Of a stretch of DNA of 64,000 bases, positions 7,567-15,702 are shown piece after piece. Made by a program: the position numbers and the translations under genes. Origin of the DNA: Jiangella asiatica (GTDB lineage: Bacteria; Actinomycetota; Actinomycetes; Jiangellales; Jiangellaceae); NCBI RefSeq assembly GCF_004349065.1, contig NZ_SMKZ01000032.1, positions 1 through 64,000 on the forward strand. Reading direction: 5' to 3'. The notes below the pieces were generated by a model, which worked only from the letters and a program-made list of their open reading frames with translations, was not told where the DNA came from and made no database searches. Position 1 is the stretch's first letter, and every line of letters starts with the position of its first letter.

Positions 7567-8346
7567 GTGACCACCTGGGCCACCCGTGTCGGTAGCCACC
7601 GTTGTCAACCATTCGTTGGCATCAGGGGCGATGACCGGGCGTTCGCCCGCGCGTACCAGACCGATCCCTGGTGCTGGTCCCCCGAGCTGGGCTTTCACCG
7701 TGCCTCCGATCCCACTCGAACCGTCCATTTGAGCGTCAGCCAGACCAGGATGGTCGGCCCGGCGGCCATCAGCCGGCAGCAGGCGCTTGCCCTCGGATAC
7801 GGGCACGGCACGTCCAACGGGTCGGTGTTCGACGGGATCTCACCGTTCGTATCCCAGCTCTGCGAGATCGGTGCGCACGTGACGTTCACCGATCCGACGC
7901 CGTTCGCGGTGTTCGGTCGCGAGGCGCGCGCCTACGAGCTCCTGCGGGTCCTGCCGGCGAGCCGGCGCAACCGGGTCCACCGCGAGGTGTTCCGCGCGGC
8001 CTACCGGCTGATGCGGCCGCTGCCCGCGGACCTGGACCGATGGCTCGGCATGCTCGACACGGCCTCCGCCGGTCTCCCGCTGTCCGCCGACGACCAGGCA
8101 TGGATCGAGGGGCACGCCGACTCCGCGTGGCGCCAGCGCAACACTCCGGCCGGACGGCGCGCACTGGCGGCCGGCCACGCGCTGCGCGGCATGCGTTACG
8201 GAACCGAGGCGCGCCTGAGCCGAGCGCTGGTCGAACTCTTCGGTTCGGCCGGCCCCGACGAGGCCGCCGCGGCACGATGGCTGTGCCGGGTCGGAAGCGT
8301 CATCCAGGTCAGCGCGGATGGGGCGTATGCTGAAGTATCGCCCTGA
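7567..8346 (+). CDS. Hypothetical protein, unknown
   Basis: 259 residues; no family recognised. The sequence is soluble-looking, with a Trp-rich start (DPWCWSPELGFH), a helical middle (AYELLRVLPASRRNRVHREVFRAAYRLMRPL) and an Arg-rich C-terminal part. Codon bias is clearly actinobacterial from about residue 60, weaker before that, so the true start may be internal (ATG at 7750). The GTG at 7567 was preferred because a TAGTGT box precedes it by 6 bases. Followed by a DUF5994 gene on the same strand. Confidence 0.55.
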   Translation: MTTWATRVGSHRCQPFVGIRGDDRAFARAYQTDPWCWSPELGFHRASDPTRTVHLSVSQTRMVGPAAISRQQALALGYGHGTSNGSVFDGISPFVSQLCEIGAHVTFTDPTPFAVFGREARAYELLRVLPASRRNRVHREVFRAAYRLMRPLPADLDRWLGMLDTASAGLPLSADDQAWIEGHADSAWRQRNTPAGRRALAAGHALRGMRYGTEARLSRALVELFGSAGPDEAAAARWLCRVGSVIQVSADGAYAEVSP

Positions 8347-8417
8347 CACGTGGGCCTTGTGGCCCGCAGCTGCGGCGTGATGATGCTCGGCCGTCCGGCC
8401 GGAGACAGGCGGCGCAT

Positions 8418-8924
8418 ATGCGCCAGGTACCGACTCCATTCCATGGCGACATCGCCACCGCCCGCATCGCCTACCGCATCTCTCGACCTGGTGACCACCC
8501 CCGTCTGCACGGCGTGTGGTGGCCTCGGTCCGACGATCTGACCCAGGAGCTGCCGGCCCTGGTCGGCGCCCTGGACAGCAGAGGGTTCCGAACCGAGTGG
8601 GTGTCGCTCGACCGCCGGATCTGGGGCATCGTCGCCGGGCAGATGCTCGTCGCCGGCCGGATCGTCCGCCTCGGCCTGTTCCGCTCGATCGACCCGCACG
8701 TGGTGAGCCTCAGCGCCCATGACGGCCGTGCCCGCATCGACCTGATGGTCGTGCCGGCCGCCAGCCACCCGGCGCTGGCAACGACGGTGTTCGCCAGGGT
8801 CCTGCACTGGGACAACCGCAGCACCGCGAGCGCGACCTTGGCAGCCGCCGCCGCGGCCTGGGACAACGGCGAAGCAGAGACCCCGCAGCCGATCAGCGCC
8901 CGTCTCGGCTGGAGAGCGTCCTGA
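8418..8924 (+). CDS. DUF5994 family protein
   Basis: 168 residues of the actinobacterial DUF5994 type. Recognisable pattern: HGVWWPRSDDLTQELPALVGALD after a short N-terminus, then RIWGIVAGQMLVAGRIVRLGLFRSIDPHVVSL, and a C-terminal Ala-rich helix ending WDNGEAE. Function unknown; the family commonly sits with stress-type genes in actinomycetes, as here. Confidence 0.72.
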   Translation: MRQVPTPFHGDIATARIAYRISRPGDHPRLHGVWWPRSDDLTQELPALVGALDSRGFRTEWVSLDRRIWGIVAGQMLVAGRIVRLGLFRSIDPHVVSLSAHDGRARIDLMVVPAASHPALATTVFARVLHWDNRSTASATLAAAAAAWDNGEAETPQPISARLGWRAS

Positions 8925-8954
8925 CCGTGTCGCGAAGACCGCTCCCCGCTCCGG

Positions 8955-10130
8955 TCAGGTGGTGAGCACCACCTTCGTGCACCCGTCCCGCTTGTGCTTG
9001 AACAGGTCGTAGCCGCGCGGCGCCTCGGTCAGGGGCAGACGGTGGCTGATGACGACGGTCGGGTCGATCTCGCCGCGGCGGACGCGCTCCAGCAGCGGGC
9101 GCATGTACCGGTGCACGTGCGTCTGCCCGGTCCGGACCGTGATGGAGCGGTTCATCAGCGACCCTGTCGGGATCTTGTCGCTCAGCCCGCCGTACACGCC
9201 GACGACGCTGACGGTGCCGCCGTTGGCGCAGGCCAGGATCGCCTGGCGCAGCGCGTGTGGGCGCTCGGTCTCCAGCCGGGCCAGGTGCTTGGTCTTGTCA
9301 TAGGCGTTCAGGAGGGACACGTCGGTGTGGGCCTCCATGCCGACCGCGTCGACGCAATGGTCGGGCCCGCGCCCGGCGGTCAGCTCGCGCAGCTCCTCCA
9401 GGACGCTGGTCTCGGCGTAGTTCACCGGGTGCGCGCCCCACTCGTCGGCGGCCAGGCGTAGCCGCTCCGGGAACCGGTCGACGGCGATGACCATCGACGC
9501 GCCCAGCAGGTAGGCGCTGGCGATCGCGAACTGCCCGACCGGTCCGGCACCCCACACCGCGACGACGTCGCCGTCGCGGATCCCGCACATCTCCGCGGCC
9601 ATGTACCCCGTCGGCAGGATGTCGCCGAGGAACAGCACCTGCTCGTCGGTGAGGTCGTCCTCGATCTTCAGCGGCCCCACATCGGCGAACGGCACCCGGA
9701 CGTACTCGGCGTGGCCGCCCTGGAACCCGCCGAGCAGGTGCGAGTACCCGAAGATGCCGGCCGGCGAGTGACCCATCAGCTTCTCGGCCAGGGCGGCGTT
9801 GGGGTTGGAGTTCTCGCACAGCGACCACAGGTCGCGCTGGCAGGCCCGGCAGGCACCGCACGCGATCGGGAACGGCACGACGACCCGGTCGCCCGGACGC
9901 AGCCGCGTCACCTCGTCGCCGACCTCCACGACCTCACCCATGAACTCGTGTCCGAGCACGTCGCCGGGCATGGTGGCGGGGATGTACCCGCTGTAGAGAT
10001 GCAGGTCGGAGCCGCAGATCGCGGCCGTCGTCACGCGGACGATCACGTCCATGCCGTCCATCAGTGCCGGGTCCGGCACGTCCGCCACGGCCACCTTTCC
10101 CGGAGCCTGCCAGCACAGCGCCTTCATCAT
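8955..10130 (-). CDS. Zinc-dependent alcohol dehydrogenase, glutathione-independent formaldehyde dehydrogenase-like
   Basis: 391 residues, medium-chain dehydrogenase. Catalytic zinc ligands are in AAICGSDLHLY and LGHEFMGEV; the structural-zinc cysteines are CGACRACQRDLWSLC; the Rossmann NAD site is VAVWGAGPVGQFAIASAYLLGAS. The long insertion after the zinc lobe (NSNPNAALAEKLMGHSPAGIFGYSHLLGGFQGG) is typical of the formaldehyde dehydrogenase-like branch that keeps NAD bound. The gene starts ATGATG overlapping the stop of the SRPBCC gene, so the two are translationally coupled. Likely role: aldehyde/alcohol detoxification; the exact substrate is not fixed by sequence. Confidence 0.85.
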   Translation of the reverse strand: MMKALCWQAPGKVAVADVPDPALMDGMDVIVRVTTAAICGSDLHLYSGYIPATMPGDVLGHEFMGEVVEVGDEVTRLRPGDRVVVPFPIACGACRACQRDLWSLCENSNPNAALAEKLMGHSPAGIFGYSHLLGGFQGGHAEYVRVPFADVGPLKIEDDLTDEQVLFLGDILPTGYMAAEMCGIRDGDVVAVWGAGPVGQFAIASAYLLGASMVIAVDRFPERLRLAADEWGAHPVNYAETSVLEELRELTAGRGPDHCVDAVGMEAHTDVSLLNAYDKTKHLARLETERPHALRQAILACANGGTVSVVGVYGGLSDKIPTGSLMNRSITVRTGQTHVHRYMRPLLERVRRGEIDPTVVISHRLPLTEAPRGYDLFKHKRDGCTKVVLTT

Positions 10131-11062
10131 GGCCTCTCATCCACCCGATCGGGATGCGGCTGGGCCGCGGGCTGCAGCGCCTGCCGGGCCGCGTCGGCGC
10201 CCCAGGGCATCGCGTCGCTGCGCGTCACCCGTCCGGTCTCCACGACCTGCTTGAACCGGCGCAGGTCGTCGCGGACCTGCTGCTCCGGCTCCTCGCCGAC
10301 GGCGGTCGCCAGCGCGGTCCCCACCATCCCGCCGGGGACGTCGTAGTGCAGCACCACCCTGACCTCGGTGCCACGCTCACCGGAGGCCGGCGCGAAGTGT
10401 ACGGTGCCGGAGTTGTCGACGTCGCCGCCGGGCACCGACCGCCAGGAGATGCGCCGGCCGGCATCGTCGCCGGTCAGCTCGGCGTCCCATTCGACGGTCC
10501 GACCGATCGGCGCACTCACCACCCAGTGCCAGAGCCGGTCGCCGCGCGGCGTCACCGACCGCACGTGGCGCATGAACGACGGCAGCCGCTCGAAGTCTCG
10601 CCAGATCGCGTACGCCTCGGACGGGTCGCGGTTCACCGTGATCGACGCGCTCAGCTTCAGCGGACCGGGCCGCCCCGCGCCGAACTGGTTTGCGCGGCGG
10701 GCGTCGACCGCGGCGTACACGTCCAGAACGGTCACGGCGCCGACGCCCGCCATCGTCACGGCCAGGCGGCGGCGCCGCAACCCGTCCCGGCCCGGGAGAG
10801 CCAGCGCGATGACCGCGAGGTCCACGACGTCGCCGGCGACCCTGGTCCACACCATCCGCGGCGGCCCGGCCAGCAGTGCGGCCGCGTGGCCGAGCTCGCG
10901 CACCCCGGTCGTCCGGATCACGACCGGCGCGGCCGGGGAGTCGTCGGCCCCTGTCGCCCTGGCCACCCGGTTCGGTGCCGTCAGCAGCGGCACCGCGAGG
11001 CCGAGGCTCGCCCACCCCAACGCCCGCGCCAGCCGATCGTGCGCCCTGTGCCTGTCCTTCAT
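10127..11062 (-). CDS. Membrane-linked SRPBCC (cyclase/dehydrase) protein
   Basis: 311 residues in two parts. Residues 1-130 hold hydrophobic helices (LGWASLGLAVPLLTAP, VVDLAVIALALPG, VTMAGVGAVTVLDVYAAV) resembling the DUF4267-like membrane module. Residues about 145-275 form an SRPBCC domain starting SASITVNRDPSEAYAIWRDFERLPSFMRHV and running through strands to a VRDDLRRFKQVVETG helix. It overlaps the dehydrogenase gene by ATGA and is upstream of it. Such pairs recur in actinomycetes, suggesting a shared, still unknown, lipid- or quinone-related job. Confidence 0.78.
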   Translation of the reverse strand: MKDRHRAHDRLARALGWASLGLAVPLLTAPNRVARATGADDSPAAPVVIRTTGVRELGHAAALLAGPPRMVWTRVAGDVVDLAVIALALPGRDGLRRRRLAVTMAGVGAVTVLDVYAAVDARRANQFGAGRPGPLKLSASITVNRDPSEAYAIWRDFERLPSFMRHVRSVTPRGDRLWHWVVSAPIGRTVEWDAELTGDDAGRRISWRSVPGGDVDNSGTVHFAPASGERGTEVRVVLHYDVPGGMVGTALATAVGEEPEQQVRDDLRRFKQVVETGRVTRSDAMPWGADAARQALQPAAQPHPDRVDERP

Positions 11063-11129
11063 GAGGGCTCCTCCCCGCTGCGGTCGATGCGGGCCGGGTA
11101 CCCAATGCCGGTGCCGCCATTCGGCCGCG

Positions 11130-11135
11130 TAGTGT
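11130..11135 (+). promoter_or_regulatory. Candidate -10 box (TAGTGT) of a leaderless transcript
   Basis: TAGTGT lies 7 bases before the GTG start of the DUF4232 lipoprotein gene; no ribosome site is seen between them. Confidence 0.45.
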
Positions 11136-11142
11136 CACGCTC

Positions 11143-12336
11143 GTGCGCCTGCGTCCCGTTCGGGTCCTCGTCCTCGTCGTCGCGGCCGCCGCCGGCCTCG
11201 CCGGCTGTGCAGACCCTGCCGCCGATCCCCGTTCTGATTCCGCCGAGCCGACCGGGCCGACGCCGGCCGACCTCGTTGAGCGGGCCCGCGCCCTCTCCGG
11301 GGTCGACGAGGTGAGCCTCGTCTATGTCGACCCGGAGGGCACGGAGCACGACACGCCGCCGGAGGACGCGAGCGACCGGGCCGGCTGGGTCGCCCGGATC
11401 GGGATCGTCCACGAGATCGAGCTCGGTGCCGGCTGGGTGGCCGAGACCGTGACGGAACTGCGGCCCGAGGAGGTGGCAGGCGCGCGGCCCGCCGTGGAGA
11501 TCTGGAGCTACCCGGACGCCGTCGCGGAGGTCGCCGCGCTCGCTTACCCGCTGGCGGCGGACGGCGCCGACCCGGTGCGCGAGGCGTTCCTGATGGCAAG
11601 CATCCCCGGCGTGGTCAGTGCCGCCTTCGACGGCCGCGGCGCCGACGTTCAGGTCGGCGACGAGTCCGACCTGGCCAAGGCCGGCGATGTGGCGGCCGTC
11701 CACGGCCTCGCCGTCGACACGGTCAGCACCGCGGACGGCACCGCGACCCTCGCCGTCGCCGACGTCGCGCCGCGGCCGGAACCCATCACCGTCCCGCTGC
11801 CGTGGCCCGACGACCCCGCCGCGCCGGACTGTGCCCCCGGCCAGCTGTTTCCGGCGATCGCGGGCCACGACGCCGCCACCGGGCACCGGGCCATGATGGT
11901 CACCGCGACCAACGTCGGCGCCGAGCCGTGCGCCGTCGAGGGCTACCCGGAACTGGCGTTCCGGGCCATCGACGAACGCGCGCTCGACGTCACCGTCGCG
12001 CCCGGCCCGTCGTTCATGGCACAGGACCCCGGTGCGACGCGAGTCGTCGTCCCGCCCGGCGCCCGCGTCGTCGCCGTCGTCGGGTGGAACGCGATGCCCA
12101 CCGCCGAGTACCCGGAAGGCTCCGGGAACCGTCCCGCGTCCACCGCGGAGGTGCTGCTCAGCCCGACCGCCGGTGGCGAGCCGGCCGAGCTGCCGCTCGC
12201 CTCCCACCACCTGACGCCGGAGCAGGCCCAGGCCACGGACCTCGCGGGCTCGTGGGACCCGATCACGACGCTCGACATCGTCGACGGTGGTGTGGTCGAG
12301 GTCACCGCGTGGGCACCGGAGGGCACGTCTCCGTGA
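11143..12336 (+). CDS. Lipoprotein with C-terminal DUF4232 domain
   Basis: 397 residues. Lipoprotein signal peptide with lipobox LAGC (Cys near residue 24), then an Asp/Pro tether. The middle part has a repeated beta pattern of unknown type. The last 150 residues match DUF4232: CAPGQLFPAIAGHDAATGHRAMMVTATNVGAEPCAVEGYPELAFR, then PPGARVVAVVGWNAMP. Cysteines in this domain are spaced as for an extracytoplasmic disulfide. Function unknown; anchored to the outer face of the membrane. The stop codon TGA begins the sequence TGATCATC seen at the edges of the A-type repeats. Confidence 0.78.
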   Translation: MRLRPVRVLVLVVAAAAGLAGCADPAADPRSDSAEPTGPTPADLVERARALSGVDEVSLVYVDPEGTEHDTPPEDASDRAGWVARIGIVHEIELGAGWVAETVTELRPEEVAGARPAVEIWSYPDAVAEVAALAYPLAADGADPVREAFLMASIPGVVSAAFDGRGADVQVGDESDLAKAGDVAAVHGLAVDTVSTADGTATLAVADVAPRPEPITVPLPWPDDPAAPDCAPGQLFPAIAGHDAATGHRAMMVTATNVGAEPCAVEGYPELAFRAIDERALDVTVAPGPSFMAQDPGATRVVVPPGARVVAVVGWNAMPTAEYPEGSGNRPASTAEVLLSPTAGGEPAELPLASHHLTPEQAQATDLAGSWDPITTLDIVDGGVVEVTAWAPEGTSP

Positions 12337-12423
12337 TCATCGGTGGGCGTCGAGGTATCAGAGGTCGGCGCAGCTATCAGGGGGCGGCGAGAGTGCGGGC
12401 ACAGGCTCGCGTTCGCTGTGCCT

Positions 12424-12468
12424 CATGATCATCAACGATCGCTGACATCTCGCGGATCGTTGATCATG
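12424..12468. repeat. A-type intergenic palindromic repeat, copy 1
   Basis: Left arm CATGATCATCAACGATC (12424-12440) pairs with GATCGTTGATCATG (12455-12468) apart from a 3-base insertion. It lies between convergent genes (DUF4232 lipoprotein and L31). Related to copies at 45132 and 52615, which share TGATCATCAACG. Confidence 0.7.
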
Positions 12469-12519
12469 GGCTAGAGCAGCTTCCGAGACCGTCGAAAGGA
12501 GACCTAGTCCATGATCAAC
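12459..12519. repeat. B-type intergenic palindromic repeat, copy 1
   Basis: Arms GTTGATCATGGGCTAG (12459-12474) and CTAGTCCATGATCAAC (12504-12519) match at 15 of 16 positions. The loop begins AGCAGCTTCC, shared with the second B copy at 49490. Its left arm overlaps the right arm of A copy 1, so the two palindromes are fused. Confidence 0.65.
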
Positions 12520-12539
12520 GCGACGTGGGGGGTCTGGGC

Positions 12540-12785
12540 TCAGTTCTGGCCGAACCGGCGGCGGAACTTCTCGACCTGGCCGGCGGTGTCGAGGATGCGC
12601 GAGCGTCCGGTGTAGAACGGGTGGCTCGCGGCCGAGATCTCGACGTCCACCACAGGGTAGGTCTGTCCGTCGGTCCAGACGACGGTGTTGTCCGACGTCG
12701 CGGTCGAGCGGGTCAGGAACGCGGTCCCGGCGCCGTTGTCGCGGAACACCACGGGGTGGTACTCGGGGTGGATGGTCTTCTTCAT
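12540..12785 (-). CDS. rpmE2: 50S ribosomal protein L31 type B (zinc-independent paralogue)
   Basis: 81 residues, starting [16 protein letters not shown] and ending [26 protein letters not shown], the type-B L31 signature. It has no cysteines, so it lacks the zinc ribbon of type-A L31. Zinc-free paralogues replace the zinc form under zinc limitation and are usually repressed by Zur. A Zur-like box lies 38 bases upstream of its ATG. Confidence 0.92.
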   Translation of the reverse strand: MKKTIHPEYHPVVFRDNGAGTAFLTRSTATSDNTVVWTDGQTYPVVDVEISAASHPFYTGRSRILDTAGQVEKFRRRFGQN

Positions 12786-12822
12786 CAGGTCTGTCCTCTC
12801 CGTCCCACCACCGAACGGCTAG

Positions 12823-12837
12823 TGGGAATCACTCTCA
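12823..12837 (-). promoter_or_regulatory. Putative Zur box upstream of rpmE2
   Basis: On the minus strand TGAGAGTGATTCCCA, close to the actinobacterial Zur consensus (TGAAAATGATTTTCA-like, core TGATT flanked by TGA/CA). It lies 38 bases before the rpmE2 start. Assignment rests on consensus memory plus gene function. Confidence 0.55.
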
Positions 12838-12925
12838 TCTAACCGGTGGGTGGCCGCGGATGTTCCCGCCCGCCCCCGACGTGCTCGGTGTGGGTCTGTA
12901 CGTGGACGCGGAGCTGGCCGGGCGG

Positions 12926-13519
12926 TCAGGCGTCTTCGGCGTCGTCGACCGCGGCCTGGAGGATGGCAGTGCTCACCGCGATGATCTCCTGGTCGTGCCG
13001 GTCGGCGGGCAGGTCGAGCTGGCGGCGCACGGCGGCGCGCCCGATGAGCAGCGTGAGGAGGGCCTCGTGGTCGTCACGCTCGGCACGGTCGACACCGACG
13101 GTGAACCAGTGGTGGGCCTCGTCGATACGCCCGGCGTCTTGGTAGGCGTGCGCGAGCATCTCGTACGCCTCGGCGTCGACGCCGTCGCGATGGTTCAGCT
13201 GGGCGGCGACCGCGTCGGCCTCGTCGCCGCGGCCCGCCTCGAGCAGGGTCTGGACGAGGTGGAGCCGCGGGTCGGGCGTACTGGGGCCGCCGAGCCGGAT
13301 CGCGCGCCGGAACGCCTCGGTGGCACGGTCGAGGTCGCCCGCCAGCCGCCACAGGGAACCGGCGCGCACATAGAGCTCCGCCGGGCGCAGGCAGTCGCCG
13401 GGATGAGGGTCGGCGGCCCACGACTCGAACTGCTGGGCAGCGACGGCGGCGTCGCCTCCGGCCCTGCCGGAAGCGTCACATCTGTCGACCTGCACCTCGG
13501 TCAGGAACGTCCGCGCCAT
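12926..13519 (-). CDS. Tetratricopeptide (TPR)-like repeat protein
   Basis: 197 residues of paired helices: LYVRAGSLWRLAGDLDRATEAFRRAIRLG, then LHLVQTLLEAGRGDEADAVAAQL, then AYEMLAHAYQDAGRIDEAHHWFTVGVDRA. These have the TPR spacing of small/large residues (A, G, Y, A). It is probably a cytosolic scaffold; partner unknown. Similar actinobacterial proteins are annotated only as TPR proteins. Reads toward rpmE2 with a 140-base gap holding the Zur-like box. The ATG at 13519 starts MARTFLTEV. Confidence 0.75.
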   Translation of the reverse strand: MARTFLTEVQVDRCDASGRAGGDAAVAAQQFESWAADPHPGDCLRPAELYVRAGSLWRLAGDLDRATEAFRRAIRLGGPSTPDPRLHLVQTLLEAGRGDEADAVAAQLNHRDGVDAEAYEMLAHAYQDAGRIDEAHHWFTVGVDRAERDDHEALLTLLIGRAAVRRQLDLPADRHDQEIIAVSTAILQAAVDDAEDA

Positions 13520-13563
13520 GTGTGCCCATCGTAGACCCGGCCCCCACACCGCCGGGCGCTCCC

Positions 13564-13701
13564 TCACCGCGTGAAGAACTCTTCCAGCCGCCGCGGCCGG
13601 CCGGCTGCAGGTCGGCGGCGCCACAGGGTCGGCTGCGTGACGGCGGCCAGGCGCTGTGCGGACCACTGGCGCACGCCCTCGCCGTCGACCTGGTACGGCA
13701 C
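13564..13701 (-). CDS. Possible small or truncated gene, unknown
   Basis: A 45-codon frame (VPYQVDGEGVRQWSAQRLAAV... ending RRLEEFFTR) with strong G/C third-position bias and a sensible composition. No ribosome site precedes the GTG. Just upstream a different frame starts MSTVTPKENAPQIAGRG, so this could be the tail of a frameshifted gene. No family recognised. Low confidence. Confidence 0.3.
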   Translation of the reverse strand: MPYQVDGEGVRQWSAQRLAAVTQPTLWRRRPAAGRPRRLEEFFTR

Positions 13702-13782
13702 CTCGTCCGGCGATCTGCGGCGCGTTCTCCTTCGGTGTCACCGTGCTCATCTCCAGTGCTCTCGGTCGACACCCCGACGAGA

Positions 13783-13799
13783 TCACCCGGCGCGGGTGA
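13783..13799. promoter_or_regulatory. Palindromic operator P1, TCACCCGGCGCGGGTGA
   Basis: 17-bp near-perfect palindrome, one of five in the 13.7-19.1 kb block. It ends 62 bases before the DUF7144 start. Confidence 0.6.
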
Positions 13800-13861
13800 T
13801 GTGGTCCCAACCACGCGCGACGAGCCTGGGAGGAGACCTCGCCGTAGCGCAGGAGGACATC

Positions 13862-14278
13862 ATGACCGACTTCCGATCGGTGACCGACGAGACCCGGCCG
13901 GCGCCCGCGTGGGCAACGGGCGGCCTCATCTTCGCCGCCACGATGATGATCATGCTTGGCGTGTTCCAGGCGCTGCAGGGCCTGGTGGCCATCATCGACG
14001 ACGACTTCTTCGTCGTCCTGCCCAACTACACCTTCGACCTGGACATCTCCGCCTGGGGATGGACACATCTGATCATCGGCGTGCTCGTCGCGGTGGCCGG
14101 CTTCTACCTGTACACCGGAAGCGCCGTCGCCGCCGGCGTGGCCATCGGCCTGGCCGGGATCAGTGCGATCTCCAACTTCTTCTTCATTCCGTACTACCCG
14201 TTCTGGGCCCTGCTGATCATCGCGATCGACATCTTCGTGATCTGGGCGATCGCCCGGTCCGGGATCTTCGACGGCTGA
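13862..14278 (+). CDS. DUF7144 family membrane protein
   Basis: 138 residues with four hydrophobic helices: WATGGLIFAATMMIMLGVFQALQGLVAII, then a soluble loop DDDFFVVLPNYTFDLDISAWGW, then HLIIGVLVAVAGFYLYTG, AVAAGVAIGLAGISAISNFFFIPYYP and FWALLIIAIDIFVIWAIAR. This pattern is the actinobacterial DUF7144/YfiT-like small membrane family. Function unknown. The ATG at 13862 follows GGAGGACATC. Operator P1 lies upstream and a clean hairpin terminator follows. Confidence 0.75.
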   Translation: MTDFRSVTDETRPAPAWATGGLIFAATMMIMLGVFQALQGLVAIIDDDFFVVLPNYTFDLDISAWGWTHLIIGVLVAVAGFYLYTGSAVAAGVAIGLAGISAISNFFFIPYYPFWALLIIAIDIFVIWAIARSGIFDG

Positions 14279-14307
14279 CCGGCCGCCGAGACGTCCGCGC
14301 GATCGCC

Positions 14308-14335
14308 GTGCCGGCCACCTCAGGGTGGCCGGCAC
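14308..14335 (+). terminator. Terminator hairpin after the DUF7144 gene
   Basis: Perfect 12-bp stem GTGCCGGCCACC / GGTGGCCGGCAC with a 4-base loop, 29 bases after the stop. Confidence 0.75.
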
Positions 14336-14514
14336 CGCTGCGCAGGGTGGCCGGAGCAGCAGGGCGGGCCGGCCCCGTTCCCCCGACGCAGGACCGGCCC
14401 GCCGTTCCCGGATGGCTCACTCGGCGAAGGTCTCCCGCAGCTTCTCCTCCTGCTGGACGCGTCGCCTCCGCCGTCGCCGGCTCACCATCGTGCTTCGCGC
14501 GGGCGCCCGCGGCC

Positions 14515-14531
14515 TCACCTCAAACGGGTGA
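14515..14531. promoter_or_regulatory. Palindromic operator P2, TCACCTCAAACGGGTGA
   Basis: More degenerate copy of the P1 motif: outer TCACC and GGGTGA retained, centre differs. Confidence 0.4.
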
Positions 14532-14613
14532 TCTCGTCCACCGCCGACCAGGTCGCGGCGGAGCCACGGCCGTCGGTGCGCCGCATCGTCGCCGGGGCGG
14601 CGGTCCCAGGCCT

Positions 14614-14630
14614 TCACCCGCCGCGGGTGA
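14614..14630. promoter_or_regulatory. Palindromic operator P3, TCACCCGCCGCGGGTGA
   Basis: 17-bp palindrome ending 55 bases before the GAP-family start; identical to P4. Confidence 0.6.
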
Positions 14631-14685
14631 GGCGGCAACCCGAACGGCGCCGCGATCATGACTGCGACAGCGTGGGGGGTGCGGG

Positions 14686-15363
14686 ATGGGCGAGGCGATC
14701 GGGCAGACCATCCCGCTTGGTGTCGGGGTCGCGCTGAGCCCGCTGCCGGTCGTCGCCGTGGTCCTGATGCTGGGCAGCCGGAGGGGCCGGTCCAACGGGC
14801 CCGCGTTCCTGATCGGTTGGCTCCTCGGACTGGTGGTGGTCGGCAGCGTGGCGCTGCTGGTGGCCGGCGCCCTCGGACCGACCGACGAGGGCGAGCCGGC
14901 CGCCTGGGTGTCGTGGGTGAAGCTGGCTCTGGGCGTGCTCGCGCTGCTCCTGGCGGGGCGGACGTGGCGGGACCGGCCCACCGGCGGCCACCGCCCCGAG
15001 CTGCCGTCGTGGATGCGCACGGTCGACGGGTTCACCGCCGGCAAGGCGCTCGGTCTCGGCGCCGGGCTGTCCGGCGTCAACCCGAAGAACCTCATGCTCA
15101 CCCTGGCCGCCGGCGCGGTGATCGCGCAGACCGGCATCCCGGCCGGCGAACAGGCCGTGGCCCTCGGGGTGTTCGTGCTCATCGGGGCGCTCGGCCCGGG
15201 CGTCCCCGTGGTCGGCTACCTGGCGCTGGGCGAGCGCGCGGAACGGATGCTCGGCGAGCTGCAGACCTGGATGGTGCGGCACAACGCGGCGATCATGACC
15301 GTGGTCGTCCTGGTCATCGGAGCGAAGCTGATCGGCGACGCCGTCGCCGGCCTGGCCGCATGA
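14686..15363 (+). CDS. GAP-family (Sap-like) membrane protein
   Basis: 225 residues with six hydrophobic helices in the LysE-like arrangement. Family marks are LGVGVALSPLPVVAVVLMLGSRRGRSNGPAFLIGWLLGL at the N-terminus and KALGLGAGLSGVNPKNLMLTLAAGA in the middle (GxNPKNL motif). Named after the sulfolipid-addressing protein of mycobacteria; probably a transporter or export helper for small molecules or lipids, with substrate unknown. Operator P3 lies upstream. Confidence 0.8.
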   Translation: MGEAIGQTIPLGVGVALSPLPVVAVVLMLGSRRGRSNGPAFLIGWLLGLVVVGSVALLVAGALGPTDEGEPAAWVSWVKLALGVLALLLAGRTWRDRPTGGHRPELPSWMRTVDGFTAGKALGLGAGLSGVNPKNLMLTLAAGAVIAQTGIPAGEQAVALGVFVLIGALGPGVPVVGYLALGERAERMLGELQTWMVRHNAAIMTVVVLVIGAKLIGDAVAGLAA

Positions 15364-15371
15364 CGAACGGC

Positions 15372-15402
15372 GGACCACGCGCCGCGGCAGCCGCGGCGGT
15401 CC
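15372..15402. terminator. Terminator hairpin between convergent genes
   Basis: GCCGCGG / CCGCGGC (15381-15387 and 15391-15397) with a 3-base loop, and outer GGACC/GGTCC pairing, just after the GAP-family stop. Confidence 0.55.
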
Positions 15403-15480
15403 GGTTCCACTCCTCCGGCGGCGCGCCGACATTGTCGCGGGTGCTGCTGGCCGACGCGGCGATCACCCTGGACAGGTCGG

Positions 15481-15702
15481 TCACGGGTCATGGACGTCCT
15501 CACCGAGACCGAGCAGCGGCCGTCCCGCGACGGCCGGCGAGGACGAGCTGGGCGGCGACGGCACGGGCTGAGCGGTGGCCAGCGGCCGGCGGCTGGCGAC
15601 CGCGTGCGTGACGACGTTGCGGATGACCCGGGGGGTGCCGTCCAGGACGGCCGCCGCGGTGACCGTCCCCAGCAGGCCGGGCCGGTCGAAGCGTCCGGTC
15701 AT
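15481..15702 (-). CDS. Small protein of the DUF6325-associated type
   Basis: 73 residues: MTGRFDRPGLLGTVTAAAVLDGTPRVI..., then Pro/Ser-rich. The R(P/G)GLLGT-x-AAAVxxGT block is seen in short actinobacterial proteins encoded directly after DUF6325 genes, often with a SHOCT tail, which is missing here. It overlaps the DUF6325 stop by ATGA. Function unknown. Confidence 0.6.
   Translation of the reverse strand: MTGRFDRPGLLGTVTAAAVLDGTPRVIRNVVTHAVASRRPLATAQPVPSPPSSSSPAVAGRPLLGLGEDVHDP

Larger units (their letters stand above)
13520..13861. other. Intergenic region before the DUF7144 gene
   Basis: 342 bases between two divergent genes. It holds the doubtful 45-codon frame at 13564-13701 and the palindrome at 13783-13799. 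Nothing else recognised. Confidence 0.5.
14336..14685. other. Intergenic region with operators P2 and P3
   Basis: About 350 bases between the DUF7144 terminator and the GAP-family gene. It holds palindromes at 14515 and 14614. A 23-codon Arg-rich minus-strand frame (MVSRRRRRRRVQQEEKLRE...) at 14416-14487 begins 27 bases from P2 but is too short to support. Nothing else recognised. Confidence 0.45.

Noticed and set aside
14416-14487. 23-codon Arg-rich frame next to operator P2
   Set aside because: Too short, with no ribosome site and an improbable run of seven Arg codons; no support beyond position.
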